7,593 bases of DNA from Duodenibacillus sp964509205 (GTDB taxonomy: Bacteria; Pseudomonadota; Gammaproteobacteria; Burkholderiales; Burkholderiaceae_F). The notes under the pieces are model-generated. The model was not told where the DNA came from. It did no database searches and saw only the letters and a program-made list of their open reading frames with translations. Both the position numbers and the translations under genes were made by a program. The DNA lies in contig CAZDVW010000037.1 of assembly GCA_964509205.1 (NCBI GenBank), forward strand, positions 1 through 7,593. The letters run 5' to 3'. Below, piece after piece: positions 1 to 6,390 of this stretch. The stretch's first letter is position 1; the number at the start of each line of letters is the position of its first letter.

Positions 1-350
1 GAGCGGGCGTCTACCGAGCCGAGAAGCAAGCCAATCACGTGGTGCAGATTCCGATTGGTGTCCGAGCCGGGCGAATGCTGGAGAAAGACGGCTGGCGCAT
101 TGAGCCGATGGCAGACATTCGGGTCGTCCCGACAGTGGGCGGCAATTCGATTGAATCGAAGATTCATGCCGGAGACCTCTATGGAGTGTCGACGAAATCG
201 GATCTGGCGAGCGACGTGTACGGCGCCGGAACAATCGGACTGGAACTTACGAAGGCGAACCACGCCTTTGGGCTGAAGTATCGGTTTGCGGCGGGAGCAT
301 CGGACAAGGAAGCACACAGCATCCGGATGCAGTATCGGTACAGCTTCTAG
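1..350 (+). CDS. Autotransporter beta-barrel domain, C-terminal fragment (5' end outside window)
   Basis: This is the end of a type V secretion (autotransporter) protein, whose C-terminal barrel inserts in the outer membrane and exports an N-terminal passenger. The frame is open from base 3 with no start codon of its own, so about 115 residues of a larger protein are visible. The fragment shows alternating polar and hydrophobic beta-strands, the family-like stretch PIGVRAG...DGWRIEPMADI, a glycine-rich turn before a strand reading AFGLKYRF, and the ending YRYSF. A terminal aromatic residue in the last strand is the usual beta-signal recognised by the BAM machinery. A GTG at 39 could be read as a start, but the frame continues upstream through Tyr-Arg-Ala-Glu codons typical of the barrel, so it is internal. 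The passenger and substrate cannot be told from here. No clear intrinsic terminator follows directly; the next structured element is the palindrome at 442-580. Confidence 0.85.
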   Translation, partial: AGVYRAEKQANHVVQIPIGVRAGRMLEKDGWRIEPMADIRVVPTVGGNSIESKIHAGDLYGVSTKSDLASDVYGAGTIGLELTKANHAFGLKYRFAAGASDKEAHSIRMQYRYSF

Positions 351-441
351 GTTAAAAGGAGAAAAGACGGGCTTTCGAGGCTTCAGGCAGAAACGAATGA
401 ATCCGAGAAAGTCCGAAAAAAAGTTTAAAGCGTTGAAAAGA

Positions 442-580
442 GAATGACCGCAGGCCGCAGACTGGGCCGGAAGCGAACGCAATTTCCGAGCAGGAAACAA
501 ACTACTCCCTTTCTGCTCATCCCCGGAGATCGCAAAAAAATCCCATCGCAACCGACCCAGTCTGCGACCTGTGGTCGTTT
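442..580. repeat. Long imperfect inverted repeat (about 139 bases)
   Basis: The core arms are 446-466 and 556-576: 19 of 21 positions are Watson-Crick pairs, one is G-U (450/572) and one is a C/A mismatch (455/567). The pairing continues outward with 442-445 against 577-580 and inward with 468-470/552-554, 473-476/546-549 and an apical stem 488-496/510-518 around a 13-base loop. As RNA, the whole interval can fold as one long interrupted hairpin. There is no U-run directly after the arm on the + strand, so it is not a classical intrinsic terminator. It could be a mobile palindromic element of the MITE or REP kind, a structured 3' UTR of the autotransporter mRNA, or a small RNA. I cannot choose among these from one copy. 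Confidence 0.75.
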
Positions 581-746
581 ATTCATATCCTCATCGTGTA
601 TGGTACAGCATGACGAATGTGCCACAGTTTCTGCACCGCAATCGCCTTCGTGCGAAAGCGCTACGATATCAACCAAGACGCTATCGATCTATTGACGGCA
701 TTGCTTTGTTGGATTGTTTGTCAATGGGATCGAGCGATTCACAAAA

Positions 747-752
747 AGGAGG
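747..752 (+). promoter_or_regulatory. Shine-Dalgarno site of the macrodomain gene
   Basis: AGGAGG lies five bases before the ATG at 758 and fixes that codon as the start. The same frame is open back to an ATG at 617, but the extra residues resemble nothing and lack a comparable ribosome binding site. Confidence 0.85.
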
Positions 753-757
753 GAGAG

Positions 758-1261
758 ATGCCACTGCAAATCGTCAAAAATGACATCACGAAAATGAAAG
801 TGGATGCCATTGTGAATGCAGCAAAAAATTCCTTGTTGGGAGGGGGCGGTGTGGACGGATGCATTCACCGAGCCGCCGGACCGGAATTGCTGGCAGAGTG
901 TCGTACCTTAGGCGGCTGTGAGACGGGGGATGCCAAGATCACGAAGGCATACCGGTTGCCATGCAAATACGTGATCCATACCGTCGGTCCGGTCTGGAAC
1001 GGCGGAGGCTACAACGAGCGAGAACAGCTGGCGTCGTGCTACAAAACGAGTCTCAGTCTGGCAAAGACATACCATTGTGAGACCGTGGCCTTCCCGCTTA
1101 TTTCTTCCGGCGTCTACGGCTATCCCAAGGAGCAGGCGCTTCAGGTGGCGATCGATACGATTGAGGCATTTTTAGTGGAAAATGACATGACGGTCTACAT
1201 TGTTCTTTTCGATCGCAAAGCCTGTGAGATTCGTGACAAATTGCTCGCAAAGACCATCTGA
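758..1261 (+). CDS. Macrodomain protein, MacroD/YmdB type (ADP-ribosyl or O-acetyl-ADP-ribose hydrolase-like)
   Basis: A 167-residue stand-alone macrodomain. The family binds ADP-ribose and, in the MacroD/YmdB class, removes ADP-ribose from acidic residues or deacetylates O-acetyl-ADP-ribose in the cytosol. Visible motifs are GDIT-like NDIT (8-11), VDAIVNAA (15-22), the phosphate loop GGGGVDG (28-34, with D33 matching the catalytic-loop Asp35 of E. coli YmdB), IHRAAGPELL (36-45), KYVIHTVGPVW (70-80) and loop 2 ISSGVYGYP (115-123). One oddity: the NAAN motif of YmdB and human MacroD1/2 reads NAAK here, so the asparagine equivalent to YmdB Asn25 is Lys23. Binding is probably kept; hydrolysis is less certain. 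The opening MPLQIVKNDITKMKVDAIVN and the stretch LVENDMTVYIVLFDR look, from memory, more like Firmicutes homologues than proteobacterial YmdB, hinting at transfer. The gene stands alone, convergent with folD; no ADP-ribosyltransferase partner is in the window. Confidence 0.9.
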   Translation: MPLQIVKNDITKMKVDAIVNAAKNSLLGGGGVDGCIHRAAGPELLAECRTLGGCETGDAKITKAYRLPCKYVIHTVGPVWNGGGYNEREQLASCYKTSLSLAKTYHCETVAFPLISSGVYGYPKEQALQVAIDTIEAFLVENDMTVYIVLFDRKACEIRDKLLAKTI

Positions 1262-1284
1262 CGAGACTGCAGCTGTCAGATGGT
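1253..1284. terminator. Hairpin between convergent macrodomain gene and folD, possible bidirectional terminator
   Basis: A perfect 10-base-pair stem (1253-1262 with 1275-1284) encloses a 12-base loop. It begins inside the last codons of the macrodomain gene, includes that gene's stop codon, and lies 14 bases beyond the folD stop. Convergent genes often share such a structure. The U-tracts are weak on both sides (only CTTT on the folD side and none on the other), so termination efficiency is doubtful. Confidence 0.45.
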
Positions 1285-1297
1285 TGCGATTGTCTAA

Positions 1298-2173
1298 CTA
1301 GTTCGTCGTTTTCAAAAATCGATTTTCCGCGGTTTTAACCGTGTTCTCGAGCAACATGGCGATTGTCATCGGGCCGACGCCGCCTGGAACCGGAGAAATC
1401 CATCCGGCGACTTCCGATGCCGCCTGAGTGTCGACGTCCCCGCAAAGTTTTCCATTTTCAGCCCGATTAATCCCGACATCAATGACGAGGGCTCCGGGTT
1501 TAACCATGTCGCGTCGGATCATCTTGGCTTTTCCGACAGCGGCAACGAGGATGTCGGCCTGACGGGACAATGCGGCAAGATCTTGTGTTCGGCTGTGTGC
1601 AATGGTGACGGTTGCGTTCCGCTCGAGCAAAAGCAAAGCGATCGGCTTGCCGACGATATTGCTTCGTCCGATGACGAGAGCCTTTTTTCCTGAAAGATCA
1701 ATGCCTGTTGAATCAATCATGCGCATGATGCCGGCCGGAGTACAGGGAATCAGGGCGTTGGCTGAAGCCCGTTTTCGCGTCATGAGAAGGCCGGCGTTTA
1801 CAACATGAAATCCGTCGACGTCTTTGCTCGGACTGATTGCCAGAATCACCTTTTCCGGGTTGATTTGCTTGGGGACGGGAAGTTGGACAAGGATGCCGTC
1901 GACGGAATCGTCGGAGTTGAGTTTTTCAATCAGATTGAGAAGCTCTGTCTCTGAAGTTTCCGCACTCAGACGGTGTTCGAAACTTTGGATTCCGACCTCT
2001 TTGCAGGCGTTGATTTTATTTCGAACATAGATTTGACTGGCCGGATCTTCGCCGACAAGGATAACGGCAAGCCCGGGACGATGTCCTTGTTGGGTCAAGA
2101 TCTGAACGCGATCTAAGAGTTGATGGCGGATATCTGCGGCGAGTTGTTTTCCGTCGATCGTTTTAGCGGCCAT
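1298..2173 (-). CDS. folD: Bifunctional methylenetetrahydrofolate dehydrogenase / methenyltetrahydrofolate cyclohydrolase
   Basis: FolD interconverts 5,10-methylene-, 5,10-methenyl- and 10-formyl-tetrahydrofolate with NADP, supplying one-carbon units for purines and formyl-methionine in the cytosol. The 291-residue length is normal. Key features: YVRNK (49-53) with the catalytic Tyr49 and Lys53 equivalents, VDGILVQLPVP (91-101) with Gln97, SKDVDGFHVVN (116-126), the nucleotide-binding segment VIGRSNIVGKP (167-177), and PVPGGVGPMT (261-270). The start ATG has AAGGAA nine bases upstream and lies inside the end of the preceding lipoprotein gene (11-base overlap), which suggests translational coupling and a two-gene transcript. 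The gene is intact and ends convergent to the macrodomain gene. Confidence 0.97.
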   Translation of the reverse strand: MAAKTIDGKQLAADIRHQLLDRVQILTQQGHRPGLAVILVGEDPASQIYVRNKINACKEVGIQSFEHRLSAETSETELLNLIEKLNSDDSVDGILVQLPVPKQINPEKVILAISPSKDVDGFHVVNAGLLMTRKRASANALIPCTPAGIMRMIDSTGIDLSGKKALVIGRSNIVGKPIALLLLERNATVTIAHSRTQDLAALSRQADILVAAVGKAKMIRRDMVKPGALVIDVGINRAENGKLCGDVDTQAASEVAGWISPVPGGVGPMTIAMLLENTVKTAENRFLKTTN

Positions 2174-3404
2174 TGAGAGTAGTTCCTTCTGTTGTTTTTT
2201 GTTCTTCTGCTTTTTGAGACGTCAACGCATCTGCAACGGCTTCGCGCACGGCTGCAGCGGCGGTCGGATTAAATCGAATGCGAAAGTCCGTGATGGGTTC
2301 GTTGTTTTTCAAGATTCGAACGGGAACGACTTTCTTTACAGCGTGTTTTGATGTTCCGGAAGAAAGAATTTCTGCAAATCCGATTCCGATGGACTTTTGG
2401 TTGACCGGCTGAATTCCAAAATCGGAACTCTGCACGCCATCCGGTCGTTCGAGTTCCAAAACTCGAGTTCCGTGGACTCTGCGAATTGTCCAGCGGCCTG
2501 AGACGGCCGGCTCATCCGGAGAGATTTGACAAAAGAGTGCATCGTGATCGGCGTTATGAAGGAAAAATTTTCCTTCTTGCGGCTGTGCCGATCGTTGGAA
2601 TTTTTTTCTCGCCAAAAGAAGACGACGCTTGATGGGAGGAACCGGTTTTTCAAAGGAAACTCCGTAAGGATTGGCAAGCGTGTGATCAATGTAAGAAAGA
2701 CAGTAGGGTTGCTTCTTCGAAAAATTCTGAATCAGCTTTTCGAGAGTGGAGGCACCTGTAAACGCTGCATCGGACGGACGAATGATCTCATCGTCTCCGA
2801 GCCAATAGGTGAAGACATAAGCGACGGAACCGCTGGGAAAGACTTGATTCTCTCGAACATACCAGGCGGATGTATCCGGTTGATTGTTGGCATCCCGAAG
2901 AATTTGTCGAATGGGTTTCCCAGATACATTAAAAGCCGTCATCTTAACGGCATAGTTGACGTCGGCTTTTCCTCGAACCTGAACCAAAAGTCTTCCGTCT
3001 GCCATTAGAGTAGCCCTTGAATCGCCCCATTCAGCGACGGGACTTCCATGGCGGTACAAAACAGAAGCTCCCGTGCCCCAGCTGAGTGCCTTTTCTCCTG
3101 TTTTTGCACAGATCTCTGAGACTTGAAATGAGGAATTGTCTGCCGGCTCAATCCGAAAGATGCTTTCGTTGTCTCCGTCAAAAGCGTGAATGCCTTCTTG
3201 CAGTGCTTCTGTGACGGGGCGTTCAATTTCCGCGGCACCGAAGGGGGCTCGGATGCTTGCTTCAGGTTCCCATGTAGAGTCCGTAAATACCGAGTAGTGA
3301 GCACGAGGCTGTGGTGCCGGCCCGTCAAACTGAGAAGTGGAACAGGCGGCAAGTGTGCAACAAGCAAGAACGGCGATGGCGCCTTTTGCACGGAGGATTG
3401 TCAT
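2163..3404 (-). CDS. Uncharacterised lipoprotein upstream of folD
   Basis: I do not recognise this 413-residue protein. It begins with a lipoprotein signal: basic residues R5 and K7, a hydrophobic stretch, and the lipobox LAAC with the modified cysteine at position 21. Serine at +2 favours outer-membrane sorting by the Lol rules known from enterobacteria. A proline-rich linker follows, then a soluble, beta-rich periplasmic part with scattered cysteines (99, 235, 292), and a C-terminal Ala-rich helix running into a polar Q/E/K/T tail (about 382-413). There are no transmembrane segments after the signal and no catalytic motif that I can identify. The start is set by the signal peptide and a modest GAGAAG just upstream. 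It overlaps folD by 11 bases, but no functional link to folate is evident. A terminator upstream separates it from hppA. Confidence 0.85.
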   Translation of the reverse strand: MTILRAKGAIAVLACCTLAACSTSQFDGPAPQPRAHYSVFTDSTWEPEASIRAPFGAAEIERPVTEALQEGIHAFDGDNESIFRIEPADNSSFQVSEICAKTGEKALSWGTGASVLYRHGSPVAEWGDSRATLMADGRLLVQVRGKADVNYAVKMTAFNVSGKPIRQILRDANNQPDTSAWYVRENQVFPSGSVAYVFTYWLGDDEIIRPSDAAFTGASTLEKLIQNFSKKQPYCLSYIDHTLANPYGVSFEKPVPPIKRRLLLARKKFQRSAQPQEGKFFLHNADHDALFCQISPDEPAVSGRWTIRRVHGTRVLELERPDGVQSSDFGIQPVNQKSIGIGFAEILSSGTSKHAVKKVVPVRILKNNEPITDFRIRFNPTAAAAVREAVADALTSQKAEEQKTTEGTTLNGR

Positions 3405-3429
3405 AGTCTTCTCGCTTCGATGTCTTAAA

Positions 3430-3446
3430 CCACTGCATTGTAGTGG
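3430..3446 (-). promoter_or_regulatory. Possible -10 element within a 17-base palindrome ahead of the lipoprotein gene
   Basis: On the minus strand TACAAT (3442-3437) matches five of six bases of a sigma-70 -10 box, 32 bases before the lipoprotein start. It sits exactly inside a dyad in which CCACT pairs with AGTGG (3430-3434 / 3442-3446) plus two inner pairs. No good -35 hexamer is seen at 16-18 bases. The upstream terminator makes a promoter in 3405-3476 necessary, so this is the best candidate; the palindrome could be an operator or chance. Confidence 0.35.
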
Positions 3447-3476
3447 AAACTCACTAGTTCGAGAGCGACAGCGGAT

Positions 3477-3509
3477 AAAAAGAAACGGCGCCGTTTCCGG
3501 CGCCGTTTC
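3477..3509 (-). terminator. Intrinsic terminator of hppA
   Basis: Reading leftward, a perfect 12-base-pair GC-rich stem (3509-3498 with 3493-3482) closes a GAAA tetraloop and is followed at once by TTTTT (3481-3477). It starts 23 bases after the hppA stop codon. This is a textbook rho-independent terminator and separates hppA from the lipoprotein-folD unit. Confidence 0.95.
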
Positions 3510-3532
3510 AGCAAGATCGCATCAGATCAGAA

Positions 3533-5581
3533 TCAGAGGATCGGGACAATCAGAAGAGCCACGATGTTGATGATCTTGATAAGCGGGTTCACGGCAGGGC
3601 CGGCCGTATCCTTGTACGGATCGCCGACTGTGTCGCCGGTCACGGCAGCCTTGTGTGCTTCACTGCCTTTGCCGCCGAAATTGCCGTCTTCGATGTACTT
3701 CTTGGCGTTATCCCAGGCACCGCCGCCGGTCGTCATAGAAATTGCAACGAAAATACCGGTGATGATCGTGCCCATCAGGAGGCCGCCCAAGGCCTGCGGC
3801 CCGAGGCAGAGACCGACGAGGATCGGAACGATAACGGGCAGAACGGACGGAAGGATCATTTCCTTAATAGCGGCGACGGTCAGCATGCCGACGGCCTTGG
3901 AGTAGTCCGGACGAGCCTTTCCTTCCATGATGCCCTTGATCTCCTTGAACTGACGACGCACTTCAACGACAACCGAGCCTGCAGCACGGCCGACAGCTTC
4001 CATGGCCATAGCGCCAAAGAGGTAGGGGATCAAACCGCCGATGATCAAACCAACAATCACGTAAGGATTGGAAAGATCAAACGTGAAGTCCATGTTGAAG
4101 GCCTGCTTCAGGGAGTGTGTGTAGTCCGAGAAGAGGACGAGGGCGGCCAAACCGGCCGAGCCGATGGCGTAGCCCTTGGTCACTGCCTTTGTCGTGTTGC
4201 CGACGGCATCAAGCGGATCGGTGACGTTACGAACCTTTTCATCGAGTTCGCTCATCTCAGCAATACCGCCAGCATTGTCCGTAATCGGGCCATAGGCATC
4301 CAGTGCAACGACGATTCCGGCCATTGTGAGCATGGATGTTGCAGCGATGGCAACGCCGTAAAGACCGGCGAGCGTGTAGCTCACCATGATGGCGACGACG
4401 ACGGCCAAAACCGGGAAAGCCGTTGCCTTCATCGAGACGGCCAAGCCCTGAATGATGTTGGTGCCGTGACCGGTTGTAGAAGCCTTCGCCACGGCGCGAA
4501 CCGGGGCGTATTCTGTGCCGGTGTAGTACTCGGTGATGACGACCATGAGACCGGTGAGAACAAGACCGACGAGAGCAGAGCCAAACAGGGATCCCGTTGT
4601 GACACCGTCAGGCAACATGCTCGCTTCCGGGAAGATGTAGTCGCCGACAAACCAGAAAGCGACGGCAGCGATCACGCCGGCAGCGATAAGACCGTAGTAG
4701 AGAGCGGTCATAATCTTCTTGCCGGGGATGTATTTGACGAAGAAGGTTCCGATAATGGAAGCGATGATCGAAACAGCGCCCAAAACGAGCGGGTATTCCA
4801 CCATCCGCATGGCGTCGCCGGATGTGGACAAAGCGCCGATCATCATGGTGGCGACGAGCGTCACGGCATAGGTTTCGAACAAGTCCGCTGCCATACCGGC
4901 GCAGTCACCGACGTTGTCGCCGACGTTGTCGGCAATCACAGCCGGGTTACGGGGATCGTCTTCCGGAATTCCGGCTTCGACTTTGCCGACCAAGTCAGCG
5001 CCGACGTCCGCACCCTTTGTGAAGATGCCGCCGCCGAGACGAGCGAAGATGGAAATCAGAGAGGAACCGAAGGCCAAGCCGATCAACGGCTTGATCGTGT
5101 CGTATAGGCCTGCATTTTCCGGAGCAAAAGAAATCAGTGCGGCCATGTAACCGGCCACGCCCAAAAGGCCGAGACCCACGACGAGCATGCCCGTGATTGA
5201 GCCGCCCTTAAAGGCAACGTCCAAGGCTTCCTTCATGCCGATGGAGGCAGCCTGCGCCGTGCGCACGTTGGCCTTCACCGAGACGTTCATGCCGATAAAA
5301 CCGCAAGCGCCCGAAAGGATGGCTCCGATTGCGAAACCGACGGCCGTCTTAAGACCAAGGGCCGGAACGCAAAGGATAACGACAAAAAGAACCGCACCCA
5401 CAACAGCGATTGTGGTGTACTGTTTTGTCAAATAGGCCTGAGCACCCTGCTGAATAGCAAGAGAAATCTCCTGCATACGGGCGTTGCCGGCATCTTTGGC
5501 GAGCACCCAGCTGCGGGTGACGAGACCGAAGACAACGGCCACGATACCAGCAGCGATGGCAAGCCAGATAGCTGTAGTCAT
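3533..5581 (-). CDS. hppA: Membrane-bound proton-translocating pyrophosphatase, K+-independent type
   Basis: HppA hydrolyses cytosolic pyrophosphate and uses the energy to pump protons across the inner membrane. The 682-residue protein has the many hydrophobic helices expected (roughly 16 in the family), the first at residues 4-20. Active-site motifs are all present: DVGADLVGKVE (192-202), DNVGDNVGDCAGMAADLFE (218-236), DNAGGIAEM (435-443) and TGDTVGDPYKDTAGPAVN (648-665), which supply the Asp and Lys residues that hold Mg-pyrophosphate. The segment GNTTKAVTKG (461-470) carries Lys465 where K+-dependent enzymes have alanine; in this family lysine there marks K+-independent H+ pumps such as that of Rhodospirillum rubrum. 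The start has GGAG seven bases upstream. The gene lies between two intrinsic terminators, so it is likely monocistronic. Base choice in third positions is strongly biased to G/C, as in highly expressed genes. Confidence 0.97.
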   Translation of the reverse strand: MTTAIWLAIAAGIVAVVFGLVTRSWVLAKDAGNARMQEISLAIQQGAQAYLTKQYTTIAVVGAVLFVVILCVPALGLKTAVGFAIGAILSGACGFIGMNVSVKANVRTAQAASIGMKEALDVAFKGGSITGMLVVGLGLLGVAGYMAALISFAPENAGLYDTIKPLIGLAFGSSLISIFARLGGGIFTKGADVGADLVGKVEAGIPEDDPRNPAVIADNVGDNVGDCAGMAADLFETYAVTLVATMMIGALSTSGDAMRMVEYPLVLGAVSIIASIIGTFFVKYIPGKKIMTALYYGLIAAGVIAAVAFWFVGDYIFPEASMLPDGVTTGSLFGSALVGLVLTGLMVVITEYYTGTEYAPVRAVAKASTTGHGTNIIQGLAVSMKATAFPVLAVVVAIMVSYTLAGLYGVAIAATSMLTMAGIVVALDAYGPITDNAGGIAEMSELDEKVRNVTDPLDAVGNTTKAVTKGYAIGSAGLAALVLFSDYTHSLKQAFNMDFTFDLSNPYVIVGLIIGGLIPYLFGAMAMEAVGRAAGSVVVEVRRQFKEIKGIMEGKARPDYSKAVGMLTVAAIKEMILPSVLPVIVPILVGLCLGPQALGGLLMGTIITGIFVAISMTTGGGAWDNAKKYIEDGNFGGKGSEAHKAAVTGDTVGDPYKDTAGPAVNPLIKIINIVALLIVPIL

Positions 5582-5605
5582 AGCGTAACTCCAAACTGTC
5601 TTATC

Positions 5606-5629
5606 TTCCGGCGGAACAATTCCGACGGA
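5606..5629. repeat. Two tandem short dyads TCCGNCGGA in the hppA leader
   Basis: Two copies of an interrupted palindrome, TCCGGCGGA (5607-5615, extended to TTCCG-G-CGGAA at 5606-5616) and TCCGACGGA (5621-5629), stand 14 bases centre to centre between the adk terminator and hppA. They could be half-sites of an operator or small leader hairpins. The 14-base spacing is not a full helical turn, and no regulator can be named. I see no confident -35/-10 pair in 5582-5665; the AT-rich stretch at 5644-5655 is the most promoter-like part. Confidence 0.35.
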
Positions 5630-5665
5630 TCAAAAGACGTGATTTAAAAAAATAAACAACAATAG

Positions 5666-5702
5666 AAAAACGAGGCAAAGCCCCTAAACTGGCTGCTTTG
5701 CC
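5666..5702 (-). terminator. Intrinsic terminator of adk
   Basis: Reading leftward, GGCAAAGC (5702-5695) pairs perfectly with GCTTTGCC (5681-5674) around a 13-base loop, and TTTTT follows three bases later (5670-5666). It lies just downstream of the adk stop and ends the lpxK-to-adk block ahead of hppA. Confidence 0.88.
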
Positions 5703-5717
5703 GCGCGAATATTCCAA

Positions 5718-6371
5718 TTACTTCAACGCATCGAAAATACGGTTGCGAATTTCTTCAATCGAACCGATTCCGGAGACGGAGCGGTACGCCGGAGCGTCCG
5801 ATGCTCCGCTCTTGGCGAGCTCACTGTAAAAGTTCACCAAGGCTTCGGTCTGCGCATGATATACGGATAAACGTTTTAAAACAACTTCTTCACGGTCGTC
5901 ATCGCGTTGCACAAGCGGTTCTCCGGTCACGTCGTCAATGCCTTCGCGCTTCGGAGGGTTGTATTTGACGTGGTAGGTTCTGCCGGAGGCAACGTGTACG
6001 CGCCGACCTGACATGCGTTCAACGATTTCGGCGTCGGGCACAGCGATTTCAAGCACAAAGTCAACCGGGACATTTGCGGCGCGAAGCGCTTCGGCTTGTG
6101 GAATCGTGCGGGGGAATCCGTCAAAAAGGAAGCCGTTTTTGCAGTCGTCGGCCTGAAGACGTTCCTTAACAAGTCCGATGATGATTTCGTCGCTGACCAA
6201 TTTGCCCTGATCCATGACGATTTTGGCCGCCTTCCCGAGCTCAGTTCCGGCTTTGACGGCGGCGCGCAACATATCTCCCGTGGAAATCTGGGGGATTCCA
6301 AAATGTTCTTTAATGAATGCGGCCTGGGTACCTTTTCCCGCTCCGGGAGGTCCGATGAGGATTAAACGCAT
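5718..6371 (-). CDS. adk: Adenylate kinase
   Basis: Adenylate kinase catalyses the reversible reaction ATP + AMP = 2 ADP in the cytosol and keeps adenylate pools balanced. The 217-residue product is of the long bacterial type. It opens with MRLILIGPPGAGKGTQ: the P-loop is residues 7-16 with Lys13. The AMP-binding part includes STGDMLR (30-36) and DGFPRT (84-89, Arg88). The LID spans about 122-159, starting SGRRVHVASGRTYHV; it has no zinc-binding cysteines and so belongs to the E. coli-like non-metal class. The ATG at 6371 is preferred because GGAG stands six bases before it and the family begins with MRLI; a TTG at 6392 in the same frame would add seven residues and put the ribosome binding site inside the gene. 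It follows kdsB after about 100 bases that contain a terminator-like hairpin. Confidence 0.97.
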   Translation of the reverse strand: MRLILIGPPGAGKGTQAAFIKEHFGIPQISTGDMLRAAVKAGTELGKAAKIVMDQGKLVSDEIIIGLVKERLQADDCKNGFLFDGFPRTIPQAEALRAANVPVDFVLEIAVPDAEIVERMSGRRVHVASGRTYHVKYNPPKREGIDDVTGEPLVQRDDDREEVVLKRLSVYHAQTEALVNFYSELAKSGASDAPAYRSVSGIGSIEEIRNRIFDALK

Positions 6372-6390
6372 GACGTACTCCAAAATTGAC

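Larger units (their letters stand above)
351..757. other. Non-coding interval between autotransporter and macrodomain gene
   Basis: These 407 bases hold no convincing gene. Short open frames on both strands show no recognisable family and lie largely over a palindrome (442-580), which makes open frames on the two strands mirror each other. After the palindrome there is a possible -35 hexamer TTGACG at 692-697, but the hexamers 15-18 bases further on (for example TGTTTG at 715-720) are poor -10 matches, so I do not call a promoter. The macrodomain gene must nevertheless be transcribed from somewhere in this interval or by read-through from the autotransporter. A strong ribosome binding site closes the interval. 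Confidence 0.7.

Noticed and set aside
351..440. Possible terminator of the autotransporter in GGGCTTTCGAGGCTTC
   Set aside because: The parts are a direct, not inverted, repeat and do not form a useful stem; no U-run follows.
617..757. N-terminal extension of the macrodomain gene from an ATG at 617
   Set aside because: AGGAGG stands five bases before the ATG at 758, the macrodomain begins right there, and the extension resembles no protein.
545..1290. Inverted 9-base match (ATCGCAACC at 545-553, GGTTGCGAT at 1282-1290) flanking the macrodomain gene
   Set aside because: Too short to be terminal repeats, and one copy is part of a different hairpin system; there is no target duplication around it.
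2526..3008. A 160-codon open frame on the + strand opposite the lipoprotein gene
   Set aside because: The opposite frame has a signal peptide, proper overlap with folD and plausible composition; this one has no recognisable features.
1297..3461. Shared 9-mer ACTAGTTCG at 1297-1305 and 3453-3461 as possible borders of an inserted unit
   Set aside because: One copy includes the folD stop codon, there are no other border features, and a 9-base match at this distance can arise by chance.
3653..5107. A 484-codon open frame on the + strand opposite hppA
   Set aside because: It is rich in Asp, Gly, His and Arg with no family features and is fully antisense to an unmistakable hppA; the G/C-biased codons of hppA create it.
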